Below are positions 34,443 through 46,248 of a stretch of DNA of 64,000 nucleotides, in pieces. Below the pieces are notes generated by a model. That model was not told the origin of the DNA. It made no database searches and worked only from the letters and a program-made list of their open reading frames with translations. Source of the stretch: Perognathus longimembris pacificus (Eukaryota > Chordata > Mammalia > Rodentia > Heteromyidae); contig NC_063170.1 in NCBI RefSeq assembly GCF_023159225.1, positions 28,236,301-28,300,300 on the forward strand, read 5' to 3'. Every line of letters begins with the position of its first letter. Position 1 is the stretch's first letter. The position numbers were made by a program, and so were the translations under genes.

Positions 34443-34750
34443 CTTTAACTCAGGGTCTAGGTGCTGTCCCTAAGCTTTTTATTAAGGCTAGTCCTCTACC
34501 ACTTGAGCCGCAGCTCCACTTCATTTTTTCTTTCTTTTTTAATCTCTCTTAATCCATCCATCCATCCTTCCTTCCTTCCTTCCTTCCTCCCTCCCTCTCT
34601 CCCTCCCTCCCTCCCTCCCTCTCTCCCTCCCTCCCTCCCTCCCTCCCTCTCTCCCTCCCTCCCTCCCTCCCTCCCTCCTTTCCTTCCTCTCTCTCTTCCT
34701 TTCCTTTCCTTTTTTATGGTGGTTATTTGGAGTAAGAGTCTTATAGACAA
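34443..34750 (-). mobile_element. Geo/B1 SINE split by a 190 bp C/T tract
   Basis: Antisense Geo text at 34443-34525 (CTACCACTTGAGCCGCAGCT) and the B1-side text GGTGGTTATTTGGAGTAAGA at ~34715-34745 flank a pure pyrimidine expansion. Confidence 0.65.
34526..34713. repeat. Polypyrimidine tract, (TCCC/TTCC)n
   Basis: Nearly pure C/T on the plus strand, mostly CCCT and CTTC units. It yields meaningless Ser/Pro and Arg/Gly/Glu ORFs on the two strands. Confidence 0.93.
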
Positions 34751-34755
34751 GGATA

Positions 34756-34992
34756 AACTGCTTGTTTCCATATCTTAGAGTTCATTTCGCTTAGCATCAT
34801 CTTATGTGATTACATCTACATAGCTATTGATCTGCTGTGATCTTCTGATAGGACTATTCAAAACATATACTAATTATTACCAATGAAGGAAACCACAGAG
34901 TCTGTTTCTTTGGGTCTGGCTCACGTCACTTAGTATGATTTTTTTCCCAAGTCTTTACATTTCCTTATGAATGGGACAATGCCATTCTTTCT
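34756..34992 (-). mobile_element. L1 ORF2 3' fragment
   Basis: Antisense L1 text, e.g. GGCTCACGTCACTTAGTATG and ATTTCCTTATGAATGGGAC. Confidence 0.65.
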
Positions 34993-34997
34993 GATGA

Positions 34998-35430
34998 GAC
35001 TTTTTTTTTAAATTGCTTTATTGTTATTATACAGGTGACATACAGAGGGGTTACATTTACATGCATCAGGTAATGAGTATATTTCCTTTTGTACAGTGTC
35101 ATCTGTTCCCTCGTTCTATCCCAGTCCCTCCCTCCCATCTACACCCAGGAGTTGCATAGTTCACTTTCATCAATGTCCAGTGTGCTCCACTGCTGAACTT
35201 TTTTCACCCTTTTTCCTTAGATTCTGTGTCTTCCCCCCAACCTCCCACAGACATGCACATGAATACACCCTATATAAGGCAAAGAATACAGAATCATCAG
35301 AACTTTTTAAAAAGTCCTTTGTTTCCATATCTTAGGAGTTCATTTCAGTATGTATATTACTTTATATCCATATGAAGAGGTTCTTGAGTATTGCACCTTT
35401 GTGATTCTCTTCTAAGACTATCCTCTTTTG
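34998..35430 (-). mobile_element. L1 3' UTR fragment
   Basis: Antisense to the L1 tail at 61780-61948: the two share the CATTTACATGCATCAGGTAA region and the TCACTTTCATCAATGTCC block in inverse orientation. Confidence 0.75.
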
Positions 35431-36108
35431 GTCTCACTCTATCTGAGGATCTAGAATCCCAGAAAACATTTCCAAACCAGGATAAGGCCTATTACAATGG
35501 TTCTGGATCAAGTGTATCTCAGGAAAGAAATTTTTGAAGTTCACTTTCATAATACCTATATGTATAACTTTAATTGTTTATAATCTCTTGCTTTATTTTC
35601 ATTACCTAAGCACTATAATAGAATAAAAATATTTCCTTAGGAAAAGAAAAGCACTGAGTTAAGTAGAGACCTCCTAATAAAAAGCAATTAAACCCCATCA
35701 TATTTCAAAGAAAAGCTATAATACTATAGTAGACAAATATTGGTTGGATCTTATTAATACCAACTTCTGGAATAGAAATGACTATAGTGAAATCTGTACA
35801 GTAAAAGGAACATATACAGCCAAATAAGCATTATATATTTAGTTCAAGATCTCAGAGAGGTAATATAATATCAAAAGCCCAGCACAAATAGTGATAAAAA
35901 TACTAAAACACATATTAAGAATGTGTAAGTATAGTAAGTGCCAAACATTGGAAATATAACATTTTTCCTCTTGACTTTCCAGAATTTTTCTCGTCTCTTT
36001 AGTAAGAAAGTAATACTGTTGATATGAGAAACTATTTCAAAAATAAAAAGAAAATAGCAACAACATTTACTTATAATGAACTATACATATTGTTAAGAAA
36101 TTGACATA

Positions 36109-36110
<2 letters not shown>
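35431..36110. other. Unique intron sequence
   Basis: Nothing recognised. Confidence 0.5.

Positions 36111-36160
<50 letters not shown>
36111..36160. repeat. (TC)n microsatellite
   Basis: About 25 CT units followed by an antisense composite SINE. Confidence 0.95.
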
Positions 36161-36161
<1 letters not shown>

Positions 36162-36165
<4 letters not shown>

Positions 36166-36335
36166 ACTGGCAGTGTGGTCTGAATTCAGGCTAGTGCTCT
36201 ATTACTCGAGCCATGCCTCCAGTCTTGCTTTTTTGCTGGATATGTAGAGATGGGGTCTACTAAGCTTTTCTTCAGGGACTAGCCTTGCAACATGATCCTC
36301 CAGATCTTAGCTTCCTGATTATATCATCATCTCAT
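36162..36335 (-). mobile_element. Old B1-like composite SINE
   Basis: Antisense, degraded; GCTCTATTACTCGAGCCATG and CTCCAGATCTTAGCTTCCTG. Confidence 0.55.
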
Positions 36336-37664
36336 TATAAACAACACCACGAGTTGGCAATTCATAGGTGAAGAATATGAGGTTTGGAAAGATTAAACTA
36401 CTCAAGACTGACGCAGATGCTGAATTAAATCACTTCTTTATAAACTGAGGAATATTACATATATGTGTAGTGTTTTATAATCTTCAGGATAATAATTAAC
36501 ACAAAATTTTATATATCTGATTTGTAAGAAAATGAAGTATTAAACTTCCATTTCCCTAAAACCCAGTCTTCTGGTTCCTTAAACTATGAATTATTAAATA
36601 AAGCGTGGTTTAAATGAAATTTACTAGCTGGTTTTTCCCCAAAGATTAATAAACCTTTAAAAACTGAATAGAGTCAAATAAGAAAAAATATGAAGTAACT
36701 TCCTGGTTAATAAATCTAATTGTATTTCTGAATAAACATGTATTTTTTCTGAGTAAAATGACCAAAATGTAAACTTATGAAAATAATATTGTAATATTAT
36801 AATATTCAAGACTATAAACCTTGCTGTTACTTGGATTTGTTTCCCCCACTTTTGCACTTCATCCAGGCCTGAAAGAAGTATTCATTTTGTAAATGGAATA
36901 TTTCATTATATACTATAGGGTCTATTACTGGAACTTTTAATCTTACTAAGTTCAAGGGTTAATTAGAATGATGTTACAAAATGTGCTTAAGCTTTTTAAA
37001 AAAAAAACTTTTCTCACTTCGGAGTTTTGTTTTGTTTTGTTTTTTGATCAAGGTACTAATTTTAATTGGCTATGGCATAAATTCTAGTAGATAAGAGAGT
37101 CTCATTTCCCTGAAAGATTGAAGAAAGCATTACCTGAAAATAACCTCTGTAGAGCTATGTCATATTCAGCTAGGCTTTCAGGAACAGTTTTAAGGCCATG
37201 ACTATTTTATTACAATGAAAAAAAAATCCAGTTTAGTATTCAACCTCACTTCCAGGTTTGCTGATAAATTTGGCTTTTTAGTCCCAACAACACTTTCTTT
37301 AACAAGCTAGTTGAGTTTCCTTTTTTCGTTTTGTTTTGTTTTTAATTGTTTAAGTAAAAGATTATCTCAAATTGGTAAACTATTCCAGAACATTAGGATG
37401 AACTGAAACAAAACCGATCCACATGCAAAATTCCCTTTAAACACCTAAGTTCACCAAACCTTCATAAACTGCATTGATTTGAAAGAAGAATTAAAAAATG
37501 GAAATTACTGTGGTTCCCTATTGTAGGAATGTTATATAATGTATCTACAAATGTAGGATGGGCATACAATCTTAAGTGAGCTTCCTGAACAGATGAGTTT
37601 TATATGTCTTTCACTTTCCTCCTCTCTTCTTTTCTTTCTTTCATAATTGTACTTTACTTTGCTT
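36336..37664. other. Unique intron sequence
   Basis: Nothing recognised. Confidence 0.5.
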
Positions 37665-37945
37665 TTTTTCTTGGTGCCACTGTTGTTTGAACTTAGTCTC
37701 TCATTTGCTGGGCAAGCACTCAAACACTTGAGCCACTCTGGCAGCCCTGTTTGGTTGATAATTTTTTGAGATAGGATCTTCCTTTATGCCCAGGAAACCC
37801 TGGACTTGGATCTTCCTATCTGTATTTCTCCGTATCTCTAGGATGAAAGGCAATGCCCAGACATTGGTTGAGTAGGAAACGTATCAACTTTTGTATTAGC
37901 TGGCCTCAAACCATGATCCCACAACATTTCTCTCCCAAGTAAAGT
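37665..37945 (-). mobile_element. Old ID/B1-like SINE remnants
   Basis: Antisense ID-like text (GCTGGGCAAGCACTC) followed by B1-like text (CTGGCCTCAAACCATGATCC). Confidence 0.5.
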
Positions 37946-39060
37946 CTTGTTTTCATTTTCTCCAACCTGGTTTGTGGACACACTGTTCCACAAAGATTAC
38001 ACAAAAGTTACTAATAGCCTAGATTATGGAAGCCATCGACAGAACTGCAGCATCGGTTTAACAAAGTGAGTCTTACTCAATACAGAGACCTTATGAGACC
38101 TTCTCAAGATTATGCTGAAGGAGTCCCTGAATTTATGCATGAGTTTGCTGCTCCTCCTGGATAACTAGACAGCGTTTGGGAACTGCTGCCCTAAAGTTAA
38201 AATTCTCCATACTTGCTTATCTATAACAGTCCTTTAACTTTGCTAAACTTCTCTGCCTTGACTTTCCTAGAATGTACTTTCTCTACAAGCTACACTACTG
38301 ACACACTGACAAGGACTTAGCTTGAAGGCTGGCCTCTTGAGAATGGTCTATTCTCCTACCTTTAGCTTTGACAAGCAATCAATTTCAATAGCCACATAAT
38401 CTTGCACTTTTTCTTAATATAAATGGCTAGGTACCCTAGTTAATTCCAACATCTCCACATCTTCATTGGAGCTTCCAAAACACAAATAACCATAGTCACT
38501 AATATTAGTGAATGCTTAACTATAAGCAAAGGGCTTTTCTAAGCTTTGTACCTATATCAAATCACTTAATTCTTACACTCTATGAGGTACTGTTCTGATG
38601 TTACATGTGGGGAAACAAAGGTAAACAGAGGTTGAGCAATGTGCCCAAGGTGGATTCAAAAGCCTTTGCTAGGCAGAAAACCCATAAATGTAAGCCATAT
38701 CCTTCGTGTATTCTTGATATTAAAATAGCATTTTCATATGTGAATATTTTCTTCGTGACTCTTTTAGATAGAATGGTTTATTTATGTAAAAATTCTGTTA
38801 TATAGACATTTATTTCAAGAAAAAAGAACAAATTTTCTCCAAGTGATTTAAAAAATTAACAAAAACCTTAGTTTATGTCTGCTAAATATGATAGTTTCAG
38901 ATGAAATCCCTAAATAACTGTAAAGGTATTGAGTGTTTTTCCCTATTTAACCAGAAATCCTTGGTAATCTAATTAAGATAATACACATTTCACAAAAAGT
39001 ATATTCCCTGTAGAGGAAGTCTCCTACTTTCTCCCAGTTACTATAAATGTCTGTCTTCTA
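37946..39060. other. Unique intron sequence
   Basis: Nothing recognised. Confidence 0.5.
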
Positions 39061-39294
39061 CACTCATCTTATCCCTGGTGAGCAACTGCAAAGCAAAATA
39101 TAATGATTCCGTGAAATGCCTTGGTCAGCTGCTTATAGTTCCTGCTGCAATCAGACCGTTTCCAAGCATGAAAGAGCAGCAAAGGCTAGAAATCGTTTGC
39201 AAGCGTCCATTATCTCACATTAATATGGCTGAGGCAGTGCAGTGTGAACAATGGAAGCCTCATTCTAGATAATCAGTGGGCACCCAGCGGCAGA

Positions 39295-39308
39295 ATTACC
39301 TAGGCAAC
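39295..39308. promoter_or_regulatory. Candidate RFX X-box-like site
   Basis: ATTACCTAGGCAAC fits the imperfect-palindrome RFX pattern with a 2 bp gap. It lies in a non-repetitive, relatively balanced-composition stretch (about 39060-39420). Motif matches this short arise by chance. Confidence 0.25.
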
Positions 39309-39554
39309 AGCAAATGACTGACCCCCTAAGGGATGAAGTTAGAATGGAGAAGGAAAGAGTTAGCACTCAGAAACATTAGCTAGCTTCCAGAAAGGACTTT
39401 TCTTCAGATAAGAAAGAAGAAAATCCCTAAGAAATGTACTAATTATTTGACATATGAATTCAGCCTCACCCTAAGATAACAAGCAAGAAGGCAGTAAGAA
39501 ACAGATTCATTTAACATGATAAACATCATGTACCCTGTACCGATAAAACAATGT

Positions 39555-39738
39555 GTTTTTAAAATAATTTCTATTGTCAAGGTAAAGTAGAGGGATTACT
39601 GTTATATACGTTAGGTAGTGGGTACATTTCTTGTCCAACTTGTTACCACCCCCCTCACTTTTCTTCCACCTTCCCTCTTCCTCAATTCCCCCAGCCCCTG
39701 AGTTATACAGTTAGTTTACAATATATTGTCTTGTTAAC
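39555..39738 (-). mobile_element. L1 3' end fragment
   Basis: Antisense 3' UTR end (GGGTACATTTCTTGTCCAAC, then the CT-rich tract). Confidence 0.72.
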
Positions 39739-40186
39739 ATTCATATATTGGTTCTGCCACCCGATAACTGTGTGAGGCTGGAGAAACTACTCTTTTCTCT
39801 GAGACTCAGGTTATCCACCTGTAAAATGGGTATAATAATATCTACCTCAGAAAAGTGTAAAATTGGACACAATGCATATAAAACATTCTGTAAAGTATGC
39901 ATTGAAAGTAGGAATGCAAGCAACAATGGTTATTTTATTTCTCATTTCTCTTATGTGTTTCAAATATCAAAGTAAAAATAAGGTGCATTCTCGACAGGGA
40001 AACTTTGTCAGGTACTCAGCAATACTACAACAGCAAGAAGAAAGATGAAGTAAAACTCTCTCTCTTTGCAAATGACATGATCATGTATTTAAAGAAGCCC
40101 ATAGACTCTACTCTTAAGTTACTTGAATTGATCCAAAACTTTGGCAAAGTAGCAGGGTATAAAATTAATCCTCAAAAATCAATGGC

Positions 40187-40400
40187 CTGGGGCTGGGGAT
40201 ATAGCCTAGTGGCAAGAGTGCCTGCCTCGGATACACGAGGCCCTAGGTTCGATTCCCCAGCACCACATATACAGAAAACGGCCAGAAGCGGCGCTGTGGC
40301 TCAAGTGGCAGAGTGCTAGCCTTGAGCGGAAAGAAGCCAGGGACAGTGCTCAGGCCCTGAGTCCAAGGCCCAGGACTGGCCAAAAAAAAAAAAAAAAAAA
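40187..40400 (+). mobile_element. Young IDL-Geo SINE nested in L1
   Basis: Sense full dimer (GGGGCTGGGGATATAGCCTA start, GGTTCGATTCCCC B box, 18-nt A tail) flanked by AAAAATCAATGGC on both sides. Confidence 0.94.
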
Positions 40401-40555
40401 TCAATGGCTTTTCTATATGTCAACAATGAGAAGAGTGAAGCTGAAACCAGGAAAGCAACTCCTTTTGTAATAGCCTTAAAAAAAATACCTAGGAATAAAC
40501 TTAACCAAAGAAGTGAAGGACCTCTATGATGAAAACTTTAAAAATCTGAAAAAGG

Positions 40556-40760
40556 GGCTGGGGATATGGCCTAGTGGCAAGAGAGCTTGCCTCGTATACA
40601 TGAGGCCCTGGGTTCGATTCCCCAGCACCACATATACAGAAAACGGCCAGAAGTGGCGCTGTGGCTCAAGTGGCAGAGTGCTAGCCTTGAGCGAAAGGAA
40701 GCCAGGGACAATGCTCAGGCCCTGAGTCCAAGGCCCAGGACTGGCAAAAAAAAAAAAAAA
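40556..40760 (+). mobile_element. Young IDL-Geo SINE nested in L1
   Basis: Sense full dimer flanked by AAAAATCTGAAAAAGG (40540-40555 and ~40757-40772). Confidence 0.94.
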
Positions 40761-41248
40761 AAATCTGAAAAAGGAAATTAAAACAGAACTAAGGAAATGG
40801 AAAAACCTTCCATGCTCATGGGTGGGGAGGATGAACATGTGCCCTTGGGAATGTGATAGTCCTGAAGAAGTAATCTGAAACTCTCAGTGCAAAAACATTG
40901 TTGTATCACCATTCTTCAATGAAATAAGAGGAAGGCATCCAAAAATTTGTATGGAACAATAAAAGACCCCGAAGAGCAAAAACAATCTTAAGCAGGAAGA
41001 ACAGTGCTGGAGAATATCAATACCAAATTTCAAACTCTACTATACTAATAAAAATAGCTTGGTATTGGCCCAAGAACAGGCCTGAGGACCAATGTATACA
41101 ACTGAAGACCCAAAAATGAACCCACAGACCTATGGCCACCTAATCTTTGATAAGGGAGCCAAAAAAATAGGATGGAAGAAAGACAACCTCTTCAACAATT
41201 GGTGCTGGCAAAATTGGTTAAACACCTGTAAAAAATAAAAGCTAGAAC

Positions 41249-42402
41249 GAACCAATAGCCCCCTCATCAAGTGGGCTAAAGACTTACAAAGAGACTTCTC
41301 TGATAAGGAAATGAGAATGGCCAAGAGACATATGAAAAAGTGCTCTACATCACTGGCCATAAAAGAAATGCAAATCAAAACAACATTGAGATTCCATCTC
41401 ACCCCAGTAAGAATGTCATATATCAAGAAAACTAACAATAACAATTGTTGGAGGAGATGTGACCAAAAGGGAACCCTACTTCATTGTTGGTGGGAATGTA
41501 AACTGGTTCAGCCACTCTGGCAAGCAGTATGGAGAGTCCTCAGAAGGCTAAATATAGAACTCCCCTATGACCCAGCAGCCCCACTTTTGGCTATCTGTCC
41601 AAAAGACCACAAACAAAATCACAGTAATGCCACCAGCACAACAATGTTCATCGCAGCACAATTTGTCATAGCGAGTATCTGGAACCAACCCAGATGCCAC
41701 TCAGTAGACGAATGGATCAGGAAAATGTGGTACAAGTACACAATGGAATTTTATGCCTCTATCAGAAAGAATGACATTGCTCCATTTGTAAGGAAATGGA
41801 AGGACTTGGAAAAAGTTATACTAAGTGAAGTGAGCCAGACCCAAAGAAACATGGACTCTATGGTCTCCCTTATTGGGAATAATTAGCACAGGTTTAGGCA
41901 ACTCATAGCAGAGGATCACAAGAGCCCAATAGCTATACCCTTATGAACACAAAAGATGATGCTAAGTGAAATGAACTCCATGTTATGGAAACGATTGTTA
42001 TATCACAGTTGTATCTACTTTCAACGTCCCATGTGTATCTGTAGCTTCTATTATTGATGATGTTCTTGTATCACCTTCCTGTGGTTGTACCTACACTATC
42101 TCTGTATCTGAGTATATTGGAAACCGTGTATAATGGTATTAGAACTAGGCAATTGAAAGGGAATACCAAAATTGAGAGACACAGGGTAAAGAAAGACAAA
42201 CAACTACAAAATACTTGCAAAACTGTTTGGTGTAAGTGAACTGAACACCTCATGGGGGGAAAGGGAAAGGGGAGGAGGGAGGGGGTATGAGGGATGAGGT
42301 AACAAACAGTACAAGAAATGTATCCAATGCCTAACGTGTGAAACTGTAACCTCTCTGTACATCAGTTTGATAATAAAAATTTGAACCCCCCCCAAAAAAA
42401 AA
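41249..42402 (+). mobile_element. Young 5'-truncated L1 nested in older L1
   Basis: An uninterrupted ORF2 C-terminal frame at 41311-41886 contains HMKKCSTSLAIKEMQIKTTL, then the cysteine-rich CWRRC…LLHCWWEC region, and ends SLIGNN. A 3' UTR and A-rich tail follow. AAAGCTAGA occurs on both sides as a likely target duplication. It is nearly identical to the copy at 49809-51637. Confidence 0.9.
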
Positions 42403-42747
42403 TGAAAGCTAGATCTTTATATATCACCCTGCATTGGAATCAATTCCAAATGGATCAAAGACCTAAAGGTAAAAGAAGATACCCTAAAAACATTGCAGGA
42501 AAAAACAGGAGAAACACTAGGGTTGTTTGGCACAGGTCAAAACTTTTTAAATAAAGGCCCAGAAAAACAACAAATCAAAGGAAGGCTGGACAAATAGGAT
42601 TGCATCAAACTGCAGCGCTTCTGCATGGCAAAAGACAGCTTGCAAGATAAACATAAAGCCCTCAGACTGGGAGAAGATCTTCACTGGCCATACAACAGAG
42701 AAGGCCCTCATATCTAAAATATACTGAGAACTCAAAAAATTAAGTTC

Positions 42748-42950
42748 CCGCTGGGAATATGGCTTAGTGGTAGAGTGCTTGTCTTGGATGCATGAAGCCC
42801 TGGGTTTGATACCTCAGCACCACAAAAACAGAAAAAGGCAGAAGTGGCGCTGTAGCTCAAGAGGTAAAATGCTAGCCTTGAGCAAAAGGAAGCCAGGGAC
42901 AGTGCTCAGGCCCTGAGTCCAAGCCCCAGGACTGGCAAAAAAAAAAAGAA
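42748..42950 (+). mobile_element. Older IDL-Geo SINE nested in L1
   Basis: Sense dimer with diverged tRNA half; AAAAAATTAAGTTCCC on both sides. Confidence 0.88.
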
Positions 42951-43876
42951 AAAATTAAGTTCCCCAAAAGAAATGAAACAACTGCCCCATTAATAAGTGG
43001 GCTAAAAAATTAAAGAGAGAATTCTCTGAAGAGGAAATGAGAATGGACAAGAGACATATGAAGAAGTTTAACATCCTTGGCCATAAGAGAAATGCAAATC
43101 AAATCAACATTGAGATTCTACCTGACCCCAGTAAGAATGGCCATTATAACGAAAACTAATAACAACAGATGCCTGCAGGGATGTGGCCAAAAGGGAACAC
43201 TACTACACTGTTGGTGGAGTGTAAACTTGTTCAACCACTCTGGAAATCAGTATGGAGGTTTTTAAAAAGTCTAAACATAGAGGTCTCCTCTGGCCCAGCA
43301 ACCCTATTTCTGGGCATTTACCCAAATGAGCACAAACAAGGCCATACTACAGCTACCACACAACCATGTTCATTTCAGCATTATTTACCATAGATAAAAT
43401 AGAGAACCAACTCAGATGCCTCTCAGTAGATGAATGGATCAAGAAATTGTGGTATATATGCACAATGGAATTCTATGCTTCCATCATCAGAAGGAGTGAC
43501 ATTGCCCCATTTGTTAGGAAATGGAAAGACTTGGGGAAAATCATAATAAGTAAAGTGAGCCAGACCCAAAGAAACAACATAGATTGTATGGGAAGCTAAG
43601 TAAAATGAACTCCAGGATGTGGAAACAAGAGGGTTTTCATTGTTTTTGTTATTTTTAATGTACTATGTGAAGTTATTTCTTTTTTCTTTCATTTTTCTTT
43701 CCAATGGCTTATCTCTTGTTATCATTTATTTGATTTTGATACTCTGGGTATTGTATATATGTTAATCTGAATTAGGGAAGGAAAGGGGAACATCAAAATG
43801 GTGAGACATAGGATAAAGGGCTAACCAATGCAGCAGAGATACTCACAAGACAATATGTTGGAAATTAATACAACTT

Positions 43877-44158
43877 TTATGGTCACTAGACTTGAACTCA
43901 GGGCCTGAGTGCTGTTCCTCAGCTCTCCAGCTCAAGGCTGGCACTCTGCCACTTTAAGCCTTAAAACAGCTCACAACTCTTTTCCCAGCACTCTGGTGGT
44001 GAATTAGAGACAAAGACTCTCACAGGGACCTTTCTCTGCCAGGGCTGGCTTCAAACTGCAGATTTCAGCTCAATGAGTCTTACAAAAGGCCACTTTATTC
44101 CAATTAAAAGCAACAAGGTGGTCCACAGAGAAGTAGTTTTTAAGCATGATCTTACCTG
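43877..44158 (-). repeat. Head-plus-SINE segment shared with the ERV interior
   Basis: About 280 bp inside the L1 3' UTR, clearly related to ERV positions 25170-25440, including the ~90 bp non-SINE head (plus-strand GCAACAAGGTGGTCCACA). Neither a poly(A) tail nor a target duplication is obvious. Confidence 0.65.
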
Positions 44159-44300
44159 GGTGGGGAGGGGGGACTAGGGGGAAAGGAAGGTGGGAAATAA
44201 TGAGGGAGGGGTAATAAGTGTGACAAGAAATGTACTCACTATCTTACATATGTAACTGTAACCCCTCTGTACGTCACCTTGAAAATAAAATTAAATTTTA

Positions 44301-45480
44301 CAAAATAATACTGTCAAATGACTTATACAAAGGGATTCAGGAAAACAAACTTAATGACACAGATTCCAAATCCACATGACTTGTTGTCAAGGTATAATTT
44401 ATAAGATGGGCTAATATGGTCTTTTGTCTTTTTCCATTTTCAAGTGTGACATGGGAAAGTGTTATACTTTCATAAGAAAAAAGGTGGATCAGTGAATGGT
44501 TTGGGGTAAATTATTTTTCAAAATATTATTTTATGAGATAATATGAATGATTTTGGTGATAATTTACTTGGCTTGCATCTATTAAGGGCAATCACAACTG
44601 TGTAATGGAATACAAATCTCCTTGATTCAGTGTTGAGTTTATGGACCAAGATCTGAGGAAGCACTAACAGTCTACAACAACAGGTAAGCACCCTTAAAAA
44701 TCATGAGGTAAGAATCGAGCACAGGGAGTAAAGCCTAGGCATCTGGTTCTAGACAGAAGAGGGAGCCCATGCTCAATCAATTCTCATTCCTTTTCAGATC
44801 CTAGAGAAATGACTATATATATTTTAAATAAATAAATAAATAAAAGATTAAGTCTTTGGCAATGAAGATAAAAAGACAGGTTGTCAGAAAATAAAATGTT
44901 ATACCCATTTCCAGAGGAAAAGATGACAAATGAAATAGATTAGTGAATAAAGTAGGGCAGAGAGAATCTATAAAACACATGCTATGTTACATTAAGATTA
45001 TCAACAACAAGCTCCAGCAAGCATGGGAGCTGACCCATGGACTACAGGAATTCTGGAGGGCACCTGATTTGCAAATACAATGGCACACAGGTGGGAGAAC
45101 TGGGAATGTCATGAAATTATTAATAAAGGCTAACATAGCCAGCTCTATGCCCCACATGCCAAACTGCTAGCTATAAAGCAGGACTTCATCTCTAGTGATA
45201 TTTAATACAGGGGATGTAGTGAGTTAATGCCTCTTATGCAGACAGTAGCTCCTTTAAAGAGAAGTCCATCTCATTCTGGCATTTGGCAAAGGTGGCAAGG
45301 GTCTAGTTCATTGCCCACTGTATTCCTGGCCCACAAATGAGGTTAGTCAAGAGACAAAATTTCTAATCACATCTCCTTTATCTCTTGTTGGGGTGGTGAG
45401 AGAGGAGACTTTTTAATGAATTAAGAATAATCAGCCCATTTATCACACTAGTAAATGATAAGCTAATGAGGATCATCAGG
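44301..45480. other. Unique intron sequence
   Basis: Only a short (AAAT)n at ~44826. Nothing else recognised. Confidence 0.45.
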
Positions 45481-45915
45481 CATGCAACAAAATAACCAGC
45501 AGGAAGGAAAAGAAATACCACATTAATAAAACACACAAGAGTATTCTGAAATATGATCAGTGAAATGAACCAGACACAGAAGGACAAATATTGCATAATT
45601 CCACCTATGTTTAGGTACCCTGCATAGGCAAACTCATACACACAGAAAATATAATATAGTAAAACTAATAGCTAGAGAATGGAGGTAAGAGTCTCTGTTT
45701 AATGAGTTCATGTAACAATGATTAACAAGTTTTGCATAAACATTGATCATGGTTATACAACATCATAAATGTACTTACAGCCAATGAATTACACACTTAC
45801 GAATGGTTAAAACGACATTGTCATATATACACAACAACTCATAAACTGCTATAGAGATTTAACTGGAGATGCAAACAATAAAGCTGGATTCCTATGCTTC
45901 ATACCATATGTAAAA
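45481..45915 (+). mobile_element. Ancient L1 fragment
   Basis: GTGAAATGAACCAGACACAG and ATATTGCATAATTCCACC match the ORF2-end region of old mammalian L1s. Confidence 0.6.
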
Positions 45916-45921
45916 ATTAAA

Positions 45922-46150
45922 TTCAGCCTCATGCCTATAATCCTAACTACTCAGGAGACTGAGACCTGAGGATTATGGTTTGAAGCCAGTCCAGGCAGGA
46001 AAGTGCATGAAATTCTAATCTGCAATTAACTACCTGAAAAGCAGGTGAGCTGTAGGTCAAGTGGAAAAGTACTAGCCATGAGCATAAAAGCTCAGCGACA
46101 ATGCTCAGGCCCTGAGTAGAAGCCCCAGGACGAGGCATGAAAAAAAATTA
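45922..46150 (+). mobile_element. B1-like + Geo composite SINE
   Basis: Sense: CTCATGCCTATAATCCTAAC head, GTAGGTCAAGTGGAAAAGTA tail, A-rich end. Confidence 0.78.
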
Positions 46151-46248
46151 AATCAATCAAATCATGTAACTGTACACACAAAAAAATTAAGTCAAACTGC
46201 ATCAAAGGCCTAAATGTAAGAACTAAAACTATAAAACCCTTAGAAGAA

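Larger units (their letters stand above)
39983..41248 (+). mobile_element. Older L1 (host of nested insertions), ORF2 RT part
   Basis: Starts in the reverse transcriptase palm: KLSLFANDMIMYL, with Asn where the catalytic motif has the first of two Asp (FADD). It runs on through GYKINPQKSMA. It is interrupted by SINEs at 40187 and 40556 and by a younger L1 at about 41249. Full of frameshifts. Confidence 0.85.
42403..44300 (+). mobile_element. Older L1, continuation to its 3' end
   Basis: ORF2 C-terminal text resumes (GAAAGCTAGATCTTTATATA), then [20 protein letters not shown] and HCWW at 43077-43265. The 3' UTR ends CTGTACGTCACC at ~44280. It is interrupted by a SINE (42748) and a head-plus-SINE segment (43877). 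Confidence 0.85.

Noticed and set aside
34461..34778. Ser/Pro-rich 105-codon frame and its Arg/Gly/Glu shadow
   Set aside because: Pure translation of a polypyrimidine tract.
40192..40262. tRNA-Ala gene
   Set aside because: Has A and B box-like text but is the left half of a SINE dimer with tail and target duplication; no acceptor stem.
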